From an uncultured Bacteroidota bacterium (GTDB lineage Bacteria; Bacteroidota; Bacteroidia; Chitinophagales; Chitinophagaceae), in NCBI GenBank assembly GCA_903854725.1, contig CAINWZ010000143.1, forward strand, positions 1-43,035: DNA of 43,035 bases, written 5' to 3'. A program made the position numbers and the translations under genes. Below are positions 8,545 to 18,063 of the stretch, one piece after another. The notes beneath the pieces were generated by a model. That model made no database searches and was not told where the DNA came from. It saw nothing but the letters and a program-made list of their open reading frames with translations. Every line of letters begins with the position of its first letter. Position 1 is the stretch's first letter.

Positions 8545-9966
8545 ATGCAAATTCAATTTACCACAGAAGAACAATCTATCTTCAATATAGTAGCTCAACA
8601 AGCTGCACTGTTGAATACGCCTGCCTTTGCAGTGGGCGGGTTTGTGCGTGATAAAATATTAGATCGACCTACCAAGGATATTGATATTGTTTGCATGGGA
8701 GATGGACTTGCTTTGGCAACCGCTTTTGCAGCCCAATTCACCCCTAAACCTGCTGTTTCTTTGTTTAAAACTTTTGGGACAGCACAAGTTAAATTAGATA
8801 CGATTGAAATTGAATTTGTAGGGGCAAGAAAGGAAAGTTATGCAAGAGATAGTCGCAAGCCTTCTGTGAGCCCCGGCACTATTGAAGATGATCAAAATAG
8901 AAGGGATTTTACTATTAATGCATTAGCAATTTCATTGATTGAAAATAATTTTGGGGAAATAATCGACCCATTTGGTGGCTTAGAAGATATCACGCGTAAA
9001 ATTTTAAGAACACCGCTTTCGCCTGAAAAAACTTTCGATGATGATCCGCTTCGTATGATGCGTGCCATACGTTTTGCTACTCAATTAAATTTCGACATTA
9101 CACCTGAAACATTTTCGGCCATTCAACAAATGGCGGATAGGATCTCTATTGTTTCTCAAGAACGTATAACCGATGAATTGCAAAAAATAATGCAAACGCC
9201 AGTGCCTTCTAAGGGTTGGTACTTATTAAAAGAAGCAGGCTTATTACAATTTATTTTTCCCGTTTTATTGCAATTAGAAGGGGCTGAAACCTTAGATGGT
9301 ATTGGACATAAAGATAATTTTTCTCACACATTACAAGTGCTAGACAATGTGGCGGCAACCTCTGATGATATTTGGTTACGTTGGGCCGCATTACTTCATG
9401 ATATTGCCAAACCCAAAACCAAAAAGTTTGAAACAGGATTTGGTTGGACTTTCCACGGACATGAGGTAGTGGGTGCAAGAATGGTGCCTAAAATTTTTAC
9501 GCAATTGAAATTGCCTTTAAATGAGAAAATGAAAATGGTCCAAAAGTTAGTGGCTTTGCATTTGCGTCCAATTTCATTAACCAAAGAAAATGTTACAGAC
9601 AGCGCTATACGAAGATTATTGTTTGATGCAGGTGATGATATAGAAAGTTTGATGTTATTATGTGCAGCCGATATAACGAGTAAGAATAAAGTAAAAGTGA
9701 AACGTTATTTACAAGGTTTTGATTTTGTAAAAGAAAGACTAATTGAAGTAGAAGAAAAGGATAATATTAGAAACTGGCAACCACCTATTACAGGAGAAAT
9801 TATTATGGAATTATTTGCCATTACACCCTCTAAGCAAGTGGGTATTATAAAGGATGCTATTAGAGAAGCCATATTAGATGGGGTAATTCCTAATGAATAT
9901 GATGCAGCTTATAGCTTTATGTTAAAAGAAGCAGAAAAACTAGGCTTATTTCCTATAATAAAATAG
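8545..9966 (+). CDS. cca: CCA tRNA nucleotidyltransferase / poly(A) polymerase family with HD domain
   Basis: 473 aa; AVGGFVRDKILDRPTKDIDIVCMG, RRDFTINALAIS, DDPLRMMRAIRFATQL, and HD-domain LRWAALLHDIAKPKTK. Confidence 0.9.
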   Translation: MQIQFTTEEQSIFNIVAQQAALLNTPAFAVGGFVRDKILDRPTKDIDIVCMGDGLALATAFAAQFTPKPAVSLFKTFGTAQVKLDTIEIEFVGARKESYARDSRKPSVSPGTIEDDQNRRDFTINALAISLIENNFGEIIDPFGGLEDITRKILRTPLSPEKTFDDDPLRMMRAIRFATQLNFDITPETFSAIQQMADRISIVSQERITDELQKIMQTPVPSKGWYLLKEAGLLQFIFPVLLQLEGAETLDGIGHKDNFSHTLQVLDNVAATSDDIWLRWAALLHDIAKPKTKKFETGFGWTFHGHEVVGARMVPKIFTQLKLPLNEKMKMVQKLVALHLRPISLTKENVTDSAIRRLLFDAGDDIESLMLLCAADITSKNKVKVKRYLQGFDFVKERLIEVEEKDNIRNWQPPITGEIIMELFAITPSKQVGIIKDAIREAILDGVIPNEYDAAYSFMLKEAEKLGLFPIIK

Positions 9967-9991
9967 TAATTTAGCGTTTCAAAATACCAAA

Positions 9992-10609
9992 ATGGCAGTA
10001 TTAAAATTTAGAGTTTATTGGGAAGAGGATGACGTTATCTATAGAGATGTTTTGGTAAAACATACACAAAATTTTGAGGACCTTCATTATATTATTCTAA
10101 GAGCATTTGAGTTTGATCAAAAGCACGATGCCACTTTTTATAGAAGTAATGATACTTGGCAAAGAGGTAGAGAAATTAGCAAAGAAGTGTATGCTAAAGA
10201 GTATAAAGTGCCACCATTATTAATGGCACAGACAGCTATTAGTACTGAAATTATTGATACCAATCAGCATTTTATTTATGAATATGATTTTGTAAAGTCA
10301 TGGTCATTTTTAATTGAATTGATTCAAGTAATAAAAAATGCAGATGCCGATATGAATTTGGAATATCCTTTGGTGTCAAGAATAGAAGGAGTGGGTCCCA
10401 TGCAATATGGTACCAAAGGATTATTAGGAGAAAAATTTGCAGATATTGAAGAGAAATATGATTTAAATGAAGGGGCTGAAGGATTTGGCGAAGAGGGGGA
10501 AGAGAAAGAAACGGATGCGGAAGACGATGATCAGCAGGAGGAGGATGAAGAAGATAACAAGCAGGACAATGAGTCTGGTTCTGAATTTTTCGAAGGAGAA
10601 GCTTTCTAG
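9992..10609 (+). CDS. pRiA4b ORF-3-like family protein with acidic C-terminal tail
   Basis: 205 aa; KFRVYWEEDDVIYRDVLVKHTQNFEDLHYIILRAFEFDQKHDATFY; tail rich in D/E (EKETDAEDDDQQEEDEEDNKQDNESG). Confidence 0.75.
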   Translation: MAVLKFRVYWEEDDVIYRDVLVKHTQNFEDLHYIILRAFEFDQKHDATFYRSNDTWQRGREISKEVYAKEYKVPPLLMAQTAISTEIIDTNQHFIYEYDFVKSWSFLIELIQVIKNADADMNLEYPLVSRIEGVGPMQYGTKGLLGEKFADIEEKYDLNEGAEGFGEEGEEKETDAEDDDQQEEDEEDNKQDNESGSEFFEGEAF

Positions 10610-10662
10610 TACATTTTTTAAAAAAATCTATTGAAGCTTTACTAATTAATTTTTAAAGTATT

Positions 10663-11550
10663 TTGTCTAAAACCGTTTACATAATAGTAGGTCCTACTGC
10701 GGTAGGAAAAACAAGTTTTGCCATTGATCTTGCAAAAGCATTAAAAGCAGAAATTATTTCGGCGGATGCGCGCCAATGTTATCAAGAATTAAATATTGGA
10801 GTAGCTAGACCTTCTGCAGAAGAACTGCAAGCGGTACCACACCATTTTATAGCAAGTCATTCCATCAAGGAGGAAATCAATGCCTCTTTTTTTGAAAATT
10901 GGGCGATGGAAAAAGTGAATTCTTTATTTCAATCCAAAGACGCAGTTGTAATGGTGGGAGGTACTGGTTTATATATCAAAGCATTTTGTGAAGGATTAGA
11001 TGTAATACCTGCCATTGATCCTTTGATACGGGAACAAATTATTCAACAATATGAAAAATTAGGGCTGAGGTGGTTGCAAAAAGAACTGTCAGTAAAAGAC
11101 CCTTTATACTGGGCAAAAGGAGAGCAAAAAAATCCACAAAGATTAATGCGCGCTTTAGAAGTATTTAATGGAACAGGTGCTTCCATAGTAAGTTTCCAAA
11201 ATAAAAAAGCAATAACAAGACCTTTTAAAATTGTAAAAATTGGACTAGAACTTCCACGGGAGCAATTGTACGAAAGGATTAATGAAAGGGTCTTGAAAAT
11301 GGTCGAAGCTGGGCTGGAAAATGAGGTCAAGGGCTTGGAAGCTGTTTCGCACTTAAATGCTTTACAAACGGTTGGTTATAGCGAATGGAAGGGCTATTTT
11401 GATAAGCAAATTAGTAAAGAAAAGGTCATAGAAGCAATTCAGCAAAATACCAGGCATTATGCTAAAAGGCAGATGACTTGGTTTAAGCGGGATGCTGGAA
11501 TTGATTGGTTTGACGCGGGCAGTATTGAGCCAAAACATATAGTAGTATAA
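10663..11550 (+). CDS. miaA: tRNA dimethylallyltransferase
   Basis: 295 aa; VYIIVGPTAVGKTSFAIDLAK, EIISADARQCYQELNIG, MVGGTGLYIKAF. TTG start codon. Confidence 0.93.
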   Translation: MSKTVYIIVGPTAVGKTSFAIDLAKALKAEIISADARQCYQELNIGVARPSAEELQAVPHHFIASHSIKEEINASFFENWAMEKVNSLFQSKDAVVMVGGTGLYIKAFCEGLDVIPAIDPLIREQIIQQYEKLGLRWLQKELSVKDPLYWAKGEQKNPQRLMRALEVFNGTGASIVSFQNKKAITRPFKIVKIGLELPREQLYERINERVLKMVEAGLENEVKGLEAVSHLNALQTVGYSEWKGYFDKQISKEKVIEAIQQNTRHYAKRQMTWFKRDAGIDWFDAGSIEPKHIVV

Positions 11551-11676
11551 TTCTTTATGATTTTTGGAATTTAACATATTAGTCATAAAACCAATCTAAA
11601 TTATAGTTATTTTTATTCTATAATATATCCTTTCATTTAATGGGATATTCATTACATTTTATTTAAAATTTAAAGT

Positions 11677-13005
11677 ATGCAAAAATTAGGAGCTACCCTT
11701 TTAGCTAGTCTTTTTTCGTTGAGTTTGGTACCTGCGAATAGTCAGACCATTCAGTTTGAAAAATACACGCTTCCCAACGGGTTAAAAATTATTTTACACG
11801 AAGATCATTCTGCGCCTGTAGTGGCAGTGACTGCGTTGTATCATGTAGGATCCAAAAACGAAGACACGGCAAGAACTGGGTTTGCCCATTTTTTCGAACA
11901 TTTATTATTTGAAGGTTCAGATAATATTAAAAGAGGGGAGTTTGACAAGTATATAACCAATGCTGGAGGTGCTTTAAACGCCAATACTTCTCAGGACCGT
12001 ACCTTTTATTATGAATTATTACCTTCTAATCAAGTTGATCTAGGACTTTGGCTTGAAAGTGAGCGAATGATGCATGCTAAAATTGAACAAATTGGAGTGA
12101 ATACACAACGCGAGGTCGTTAAAGAAGAAAAGCGTCAAAGAATGGATAATCGACCTTATGGATCTTTCTTAAATGAAATGCTCAAGCGAGCCTTTAAAGT
12201 GCATCCTTATAAATGGTCACCTATTGGTAGTATGGACCATTTAAATGCTGCAAAATTAGAGGAGTTCATTCAGTTTTATAAAACATACTATGTGCCTAAC
12301 AATTGTGTATTATCCATTGCAGGTGATATTGATAAAGTGGCATTGAAGAAAAAAATAGAAGCCTATTTTGGGCCAATCGCAAAAGGCAGTTTGCCTATCA
12401 ATCGCCCTAGTATTAAAGAACCGCCTTTAGGTGGGGAAGTACGTGATAATGTTTATGATAATATTCAGTTACCTGCCATATTTCATGCCTATCGTGCACC
12501 AAAGCAAGGAGGAGAAGAGTATTATGCATTTAATGTTTTATCTACCATTTTATCGGGAGGAGCTTCTTCTAGAATGAATAAAACCTTGGTGGATGCCAAG
12601 CAATTAGCGGTAGCAGCTCAATCGGTTCCTTTCTTTAATGAAGATGAAGGTTTATTTATTGCATTGACAATTGCGAATATGGGAGTGAAAGTAGAAGCTT
12701 TAGAAGAAAGTATGGATAGCGTTGTGAATGATTTAAAAAATAGTTTAGTAGGTGAGCGTGAGTTTCAAAAAGTAAAAAACCAAATTACTACCGATTTAGT
12801 AAATAGCAAGGCAACCATGGCCGGCATTGCAGAAAGTTTAGCCAATAATGAGGTTTATTTTGGGGATGCTAATTTAATTAATACGGAATTAGAAAAATAT
12901 AATAAAGTAACAAGAGAAGATGTACTGAAAGTTGCTAAAAAATATTTAAATAAAGAGAATAGAGTAGTACTTCATTATTTACCTAAAGAAAAAACTACTA
13001 AATAA
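11677..13005 (+). CDS. M16-family zinc metallopeptidase, catalytic-type subunit
   Basis: 442 aa; HFFEH (HxxEH) in GFAHFFEHLLFEGSD and downstream EVVKEEKRQR; signal-like N-terminus. Confidence 0.9.
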   Translation: MQKLGATLLASLFSLSLVPANSQTIQFEKYTLPNGLKIILHEDHSAPVVAVTALYHVGSKNEDTARTGFAHFFEHLLFEGSDNIKRGEFDKYITNAGGALNANTSQDRTFYYELLPSNQVDLGLWLESERMMHAKIEQIGVNTQREVVKEEKRQRMDNRPYGSFLNEMLKRAFKVHPYKWSPIGSMDHLNAAKLEEFIQFYKTYYVPNNCVLSIAGDIDKVALKKKIEAYFGPIAKGSLPINRPSIKEPPLGGEVRDNVYDNIQLPAIFHAYRAPKQGGEEYYAFNVLSTILSGGASSRMNKTLVDAKQLAVAAQSVPFFNEDEGLFIALTIANMGVKVEALEESMDSVVNDLKNSLVGEREFQKVKNQITTDLVNSKATMAGIAESLANNEVYFGDANLINTELEKYNKVTREDVLKVAKKYLNKENRVVLHYLPKEKTTK

Positions 13006-13034
13006 GACTATTGAATAAGTCAAAAAATAATTTT

Positions 13035-15101
13035 ATGAAAAAATATATATACTTTACTTTATTATGCTTGCCATTTTTATCAATGGCGCAGCAAGTGGAT
13101 AGAACCAAGGCGCCTGCTCCAGGAAAGGCACCTTTAATTCAAGTGGCTAGCCCTGTTAAATTTACTTTAGCCAATGGCTTGCAAGTTTTTGTAGTTAAAA
13201 ATACGAAGCTTCCAAGAGTTACCGCTACTTTGGCTTTAGATGTAGACGGTTTTAAAGAAGGCGAAAAAGCAGGACTAGCAGATATGTCAGGCCAATTGCT
13301 TAAAAGAGGAACAATGTCTAAGACAAAGGCCGAATTAGATGAAGCTGTTGAATATTTAGGAGGTAGTTTAAATACTTCCAGTCAATATGCTTCGGTGAGT
13401 TCGCTCAAAAATAATTTTCCTAAATTAATGGAGTTATTGTCGGAAGTAATTTTACATCCTGCTTTATCAGGAGATGAATTAGAGAAAGTAAGAAAGCAAA
13501 CTATCTCTGGAATTGAATCAAATAAAGACGAACCAGATGCTATTTCAAATAATGTAATGAAGAAATTAGTGTATGGTGCCAATCATGCATTTGGAGAAAT
13601 AACTACTGTTAAAACAGCCAATGCTGTAAAAGTAGAAGATGTAAAAAGCTTTATCAAAACTTATTGGATTCCAAATAATGCCTATTTAGTTTTTGTAGGG
13701 GATATTGATCCTGCCAATGCAAAAGCATTAGCTGAAAAGAATTTTGGTACTTGGGCAAAGGGTGTATATACAAAGCAAGTATATGAGAAGCCTGCAGTTC
13801 CTAATACAACTTATGTTGCTATTGTAGACAGGCCAGCTTCTGTTCAAAGTGTGGTGGCAGTGGCTTCGACAGTTAATTTAACAAAAGGATCTTCCAATGA
13901 TATTCCTTCTAATGTGATGAATAATATTTTAGGAGGGGGCTTCTCAGGTAGACTATTTGCCAACTTGCGCGAAAAACATGGCTTCACTTATGGTGCTTAT
14001 TCTTCTATCACACCCAATAAACAAGTGGGTATTTTTAGCGCAGAAGCTTCTGTTAGAAATGAAAAAACAGATAGTTCTATTCAAGAAATATTGCGTGAAA
14101 TAAATATCATTAGAGATGCTAAAGTGGGTGATACAGAATTAAATCGTATGAAGAATTATTTAGCGGGAGGATTTGCCCGTTCTTTAGAAAACCCAGCTAC
14201 TATTGCCAATTTCGCTTTGTCTATAGCAGTGAATAATTTGCCTGAAGATTATTACCAAAAATATTTAACCAATTTGGCTAGTGTGGATGCGCAAAAAGTG
14301 CAAGAAGCTGCTACCGCTTTATTGAACCCTGCTAAAATGCATATTGTAGTTGTAGGTAATGCAAAACAAATTACTAAAGGGTTAGAAAAATACGGCCCTT
14401 TAAAATATTTTGATATTGAGGGTAATGAAATAGCTGCACCAACAGAAGTAAAAGCAGATGCTAGTTTAACACCAACCGCTTTAATGGGAAAAGTTATTGA
14501 TGCAATAGGATCAAAAGAAACATTGTCTACTTTAAAAGATGTTCAATTAAAAGGAACAGCAAGTGTCATGGGACAATCTTTAGAAATGAAACAAACAATG
14601 GTCATGCCAGGTAATTCGGTTACCACTATGTCAATGGGTGGTATGGCTATCATGAGACAAGCAGTTATCGATGGTAAATATTCTGTCACTCAACAAGGAC
14701 AGGAAGCACCTATTACGGACGATCTTAAAGAAGGGTTAGACGAATCTGCTACAGTTGCTCCAGAGCAAATATATTTAGCAAAGGGGTATGGCTTAAAAAT
14801 TGTAGGAGGTGAGAAAGTTGATGGCAAGGATGCGATAGATGTAGAGGTAACAACGCCTTCTAAAAAAGTATCACATCGTTTTTATGATGCTAAAACATAC
14901 TTATTATTGAAGACTGCTAAATCAGAAGAAGTGCCTGGTAGAGGTACTGTTACACAACAACAGTTTTTTAGTGGTTACCAAACAGTAAATGGTATACAAG
15001 TTCCTTCAGAGATGATCATTGATATGGGTCAAGTAAAAATTAATGTAAAATATACAGACATTAAAGTAAACCAAGGTCTGAAGACAAGTGATCTAAAATA
15101 A
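13035..15101 (+). CDS. M16-family peptidase-like protein lacking the zinc motif, with an extra C-terminal domain
   Basis: Likely start MKKYIYFTLLCLPFLSMAQQ at 13035 rather than 13011. M16 folds visible (FTLANGLQVFVVKN, GGGFSGRLFANLREKHGFTYGAYS). HxxEH position reads ADMSGQ. About 200 aa of extra C-terminal sequence. Confidence 0.87.
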   Translation: MKKYIYFTLLCLPFLSMAQQVDRTKAPAPGKAPLIQVASPVKFTLANGLQVFVVKNTKLPRVTATLALDVDGFKEGEKAGLADMSGQLLKRGTMSKTKAELDEAVEYLGGSLNTSSQYASVSSLKNNFPKLMELLSEVILHPALSGDELEKVRKQTISGIESNKDEPDAISNNVMKKLVYGANHAFGEITTVKTANAVKVEDVKSFIKTYWIPNNAYLVFVGDIDPANAKALAEKNFGTWAKGVYTKQVYEKPAVPNTTYVAIVDRPASVQSVVAVASTVNLTKGSSNDIPSNVMNNILGGGFSGRLFANLREKHGFTYGAYSSITPNKQVGIFSAEASVRNEKTDSSIQEILREINIIRDAKVGDTELNRMKNYLAGGFARSLENPATIANFALSIAVNNLPEDYYQKYLTNLASVDAQKVQEAATALLNPAKMHIVVVGNAKQITKGLEKYGPLKYFDIEGNEIAAPTEVKADASLTPTALMGKVIDAIGSKETLSTLKDVQLKGTASVMGQSLEMKQTMVMPGNSVTTMSMGGMAIMRQAVIDGKYSVTQQGQEAPITDDLKEGLDESATVAPEQIYLAKGYGLKIVGGEKVDGKDAIDVEVTTPSKKVSHRFYDAKTYLLLKTAKSEEVPGRGTVTQQQFFSGYQTVNGIQVPSEMIIDMGQVKINVKYTDIKVNQGLKTSDLK

Positions 15102-15139
15102 GACGCTTATTAAATCATTGTATTAATAAGGATACTCAT

Positions 15140-15176
15140 AAAAAAAGACCCCCTGAAATTCAGGGGGTCTTTTTTT
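15140..15176. terminator. Bidirectional intrinsic terminator between convergent genes
   Basis: AAAAAAAGACCCCCTGAAATTCAGGGGGTCTTTTTTT: strong GC stem flanked by A-run and T-run. Confidence 0.92.
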
Positions 15177-15238
15177 ATTATTTATTAAAGTGTACCCATT
15201 TATTTCGAACCAATGAGGTAGCTTTTAAATTAGTTTAA

Positions 15239-16765
15239 TTAAAATCTAATACCGTATCCAATATTAAATAAGGTTTGGTTGCCTGTAAAATTAGCATAAG
15301 TATTAGGCTTATCATTTAAACGATAAGGGAAAATAGCATCTTTAGTAGTGGAGCTAACTATTGTAAAGTCAATAAAGTTTCTATTCGTTCTGTAACCAAT
15401 ACCACCACTTAAAACTACACGTGATGCCTTTAATGTTTCGTCTTTATAAGGAGAGCCATAATAAGCTGCGCCACCTCTTATCATCCAATTACTAGTTATT
15501 TTAATTTCAGAGCCTAGTTTAAAGTTGACATTGTTTTTATAAGAAAATTTAATAGCGTCATTTACTAAATTATAATAATCGGTAGATTCTTTATCGTAAC
15601 TATTAGAATAAAAACGAGTAGCCGCATAATTTACAAATTCAAGATCTGCTGTAATAAAACCTAATGGCTGTGTGGGTTTGCTTGGAGAAGCAAAAAAGTA
15701 ACTTGTGCTCAAAGTTGTTTTCAATGGGGTGGAAACAGTGTATTCTCTTGTTCCTGGATAACCATTATTTAGTTCGCTAGAACTAGCCGATTGTATACCT
15801 GCGTATTTTTCGGTATTTGTGGTCATACTTGCGCTCATTTGATCTCTGAAAGAAATAATTTGAGGAGTATGTATGGTTAATCCAACTCTTAAGAAAGATT
15901 CAGGTTTATAAATGATACCCAATTTTGCACCTAATCCCCAACCTCTTGATGAAAAATGTTCATCAATAATAAAAGCGCCAAATGAATTATCTGGATTTGA
16001 AGTTGCATCGGCTTCTGAATAAGTAAGACTCTTTGTATAGTTAATCATGGGCATAATAAAACTTGCCCCTAGGTATAACTTATCTTCCATATTACCACCC
16101 CAACCAAAAGCCAATTCGTCATAGCTTCCAGTTGTGTAGGCATCATATGATTGATTTACGCCGGTAGAAAGAGGCACTAAGCTTTGGTATCCTGTAACAC
16201 CACCTTTTGCATCGGCTGTTGTATCTACTAAATAGGTTCTAAAAGCAAGAGAGCTTCCAAAAATATAATTACCTAATGCAGAATTGGTGTCTGCTTGGTC
16301 TTTAACAAGTTCTTCTAAATATTTTTCAGAGTAACTGCTAAAATTATTTTTACCACTAAAACTATAATGGTTATTGAAATTAGCTATCTGATTAAAACTA
16401 ATGGAGAAAGCGGTGCTTGTCCAATTGTTTCTTTTTTGGCCATCTGCAAATACGATACCTACAGATCCAAAATTAGATTTAGCATCCGTAGTAGAAGAGC
16501 TATTACCACGATAGCTGAAATTATTTGACTGCACTAAAAATTTTGGTGTCAATAATAGCTCACTGGATTTATAAAATCCTAAACCTGCTGGATTGATATG
16601 ATTGGAAGATAAGTCGCCTCCTAAAGACCCCATGGCGCCGCCCAATGCATTACTCCTTGCTGTACCGCTAGGCGTAAACCATGAAAGGCGAAGGCCATCT
16701 TCGGGCTCTTGTGCAAACATGGTTAAACTTGATCCCATTAATATTAAAAAAAATAATTTCTTCAT
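15239..16765 (-). CDS. Outer membrane protein, OmpP1/FadL-like transporter family
   Basis: 508 aa; signal MKKLFFLILMGSSLTMFAQ; GTARSNALGGAMGSLGGDLSSNHINPAGLGFYKSSE; beta-barrel-like alternation ending in aromatic F. Confidence 0.78.
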   Translation of the reverse strand: MKKLFFLILMGSSLTMFAQEPEDGLRLSWFTPSGTARSNALGGAMGSLGGDLSSNHINPAGLGFYKSSELLLTPKFLVQSNNFSYRGNSSSTTDAKSNFGSVGIVFADGQKRNNWTSTAFSISFNQIANFNNHYSFSGKNNFSSYSEKYLEELVKDQADTNSALGNYIFGSSLAFRTYLVDTTADAKGGVTGYQSLVPLSTGVNQSYDAYTTGSYDELAFGWGGNMEDKLYLGASFIMPMINYTKSLTYSEADATSNPDNSFGAFIIDEHFSSRGWGLGAKLGIIYKPESFLRVGLTIHTPQIISFRDQMSASMTTNTEKYAGIQSASSSELNNGYPGTREYTVSTPLKTTLSTSYFFASPSKPTQPLGFITADLEFVNYAATRFYSNSYDKESTDYYNLVNDAIKFSYKNNVNFKLGSEIKITSNWMIRGGAAYYGSPYKDETLKASRVVLSGGIGYRTNRNFIDFTIVSSTTKDAIFPYRLNDKPNTYANFTGNQTLFNIGYGIRF

Positions 16766-16822
16766 AATCGATACTGTGTTTTAAAAACTTACTACTAAAA
16801 AATAATACTTGCTAAGGTGCTC

Positions 16823-17932
16823 TTATGGTATTCTTGCTGCACGTGGGCTGCTTGAAGAGGTACCTGTGCTATTAAAGCCACCACTTCTACCACCAGTATT
16901 GCTATTGCTATTATTGTTGTTGCTACTGCTTTGGTAATTTGTTTTATTATTATTGCTGCTATTTGTTTGATTTTGATTGCCTCCGTTGTAATTATTATTG
17001 TTAGAGAAAGTACGAGAAGGGCGATCATAGCTATTAGCATAATTTGTATTGCTATTATTGGTGACCACACGTTTCATTAAATTTCCAAAATTACTATTTA
17101 AGGTAGGGTTACTTGTATACCTTGTATTTCCTGTTGTCGTGTTTAAACTGTTATTGGTGTTATTATAACCACGGGTATTTCTATAAGCTGCAACAACAGT
17201 TGGAGTAGCTTGACCTATGTTTTGTTGATAGGGTCTACCGTTATTTACAAATCCACCACCACCGTTATAATGTATTCCACCGTATGGTTGATAGTAGCCC
17301 GCGAAGTAAGGGTTCCAGCCTCCGTAACCGAATCCACCAAAACCGCCGTAGCCGAATCCACCGTATCCTAAACCAGCCCATCCACCATATCCAAATCCAC
17401 CATATCCATATCCACCATAGCCAAATCCACCATATCCAAATCCGCCCCATCCGCCATAACCACCCCAGAAAGGATCATAGCCCCATCCACCAAATCCACC
17501 AGCCCATCCGCCATAACCGCCCCATCCACCATAACCACCCCAGAAAGGATCATAGCCCCATCCACCATAGGCGCCGGCCCATCCGCCCCATCCCATTCCA
17601 AATCCCATATTGAAACTTGGATTGTTCCAATAGCCATAATCGTCAATGGTTGACCAGCGGTTTCTATTAGCTACTTTTAATCTTAAGTAACGATCATCTT
17701 GATAATTTTGATACTCTTGATATTCGCCTTCTTGAGATACTTCATTTTGTGCATTATCAATGGCAACTAATTTTTCTGAAGTCACTACTTTATTGTTGGG
17801 CGTATAATATAAATCATCCGTTGCCACACTGGTAGCTTGTTGTAAACTTGTACAACTTGCGCCAAAAAAACTAAGAGCCACTAGGCATATGGCGATTAAC
17901 CTTAAATTAGTGTTAGTTTTTATTGTGTTCAT
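16823..17932 (-). CDS. Low-complexity lipoprotein: Gly/Trp/Tyr-rich repeat region followed by Asn/Ser-rich tail
   Basis: 369 aa; lipobox-like LSFFGASC; GYDPFWGGYGGWGGYGGWAGG...GFGYGGYGYGGFGYGG; tail NNNNYNGGNQNQTNSSNNNKTNYQSSSNNNNSNSNTGG. Confidence 0.8.
   Translation of the reverse strand: MNTIKTNTNLRLIAICLVALSFFGASCTSLQQATSVATDDLYYTPNNKVVTSEKLVAIDNAQNEVSQEGEYQEYQNYQDDRYLRLKVANRNRWSTIDDYGYWNNPSFNMGFGMGWGGWAGAYGGWGYDPFWGGYGGWGGYGGWAGGFGGWGYDPFWGGYGGWGGFGYGGFGYGGYGYGGFGYGGWAGLGYGGFGYGGFGGFGYGGWNPYFAGYYQPYGGIHYNGGGGFVNNGRPYQQNIGQATPTVVAAYRNTRGYNNTNNSLNTTTGNTRYTSNPTLNSNFGNLMKRVVTNNSNTNYANSYDRPSRTFSNNNNYNGGNQNQTNSSNNNKTNYQSSSNNNNSNSNTGGRSGGFNSTGTSSSSPRAARIP
17454..17603. repeat. 75-bp imperfect tandem duplication inside the GW/GY-rich lipoprotein gene
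   Basis: 39 bp CCATAACCACCCCAGAAAGGATCATAGCCCCATCCACCA is identical at 17454-17492 and 17529-17567. The rest of the second unit has diverged. Confidence 0.85.
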
Positions 17933-18063
17933 TTTGGTAAGTTTTAGGTTTTAATTTGACCCTTATTTAGCATACATTTGCTAGTCTAAAGGTACAGAAA
18001 AATGACATATAGAGCGTTTTTCGTACATCAATTATTACTATAAAAATTGTTAAGATTTTTACC

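Noticed and set aside
10609-10662. ATTTTTTAAAAAAAT palindrome upstream of miaA as a terminator
   Set aside because: Pure A/T symmetry with no GC stem; likely chance in AT-rich spacer.
16830-16850. CACGTG core near 16841 as a parS candidate
   Set aside because: Flanks do not match the GTTTCACGTGAAAC-type parS palindrome; no parS-like site recognised in the window by eye.
16795-17070. 91-aa minus-strand hydrophobic ORF
   Set aside because: Alternative frame of the Asn/Ser-rich tail of the 16823-17932 gene; AAT/AAC runs read as Ile/Thr.
17221-17620. Possible CRISPR-like array from regularly spaced CCACCATATCC / CCAAATCCACC words
   Set aside because: Words are codon-period repeats in frame with a Gly-rich protein; no unique spacers of constant length and no cas genes.
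17265-17646. Overlapping ORFs in other frames (17265-17450 -, 17284-17613 +, 17368-17646 -) with His/Ile or Trp/Ile or Met/Asp-rich repeats
   Set aside because: Shadow frames produced by the GW/GY repeat of the real lipoprotein gene; composition follows the repeat unit.
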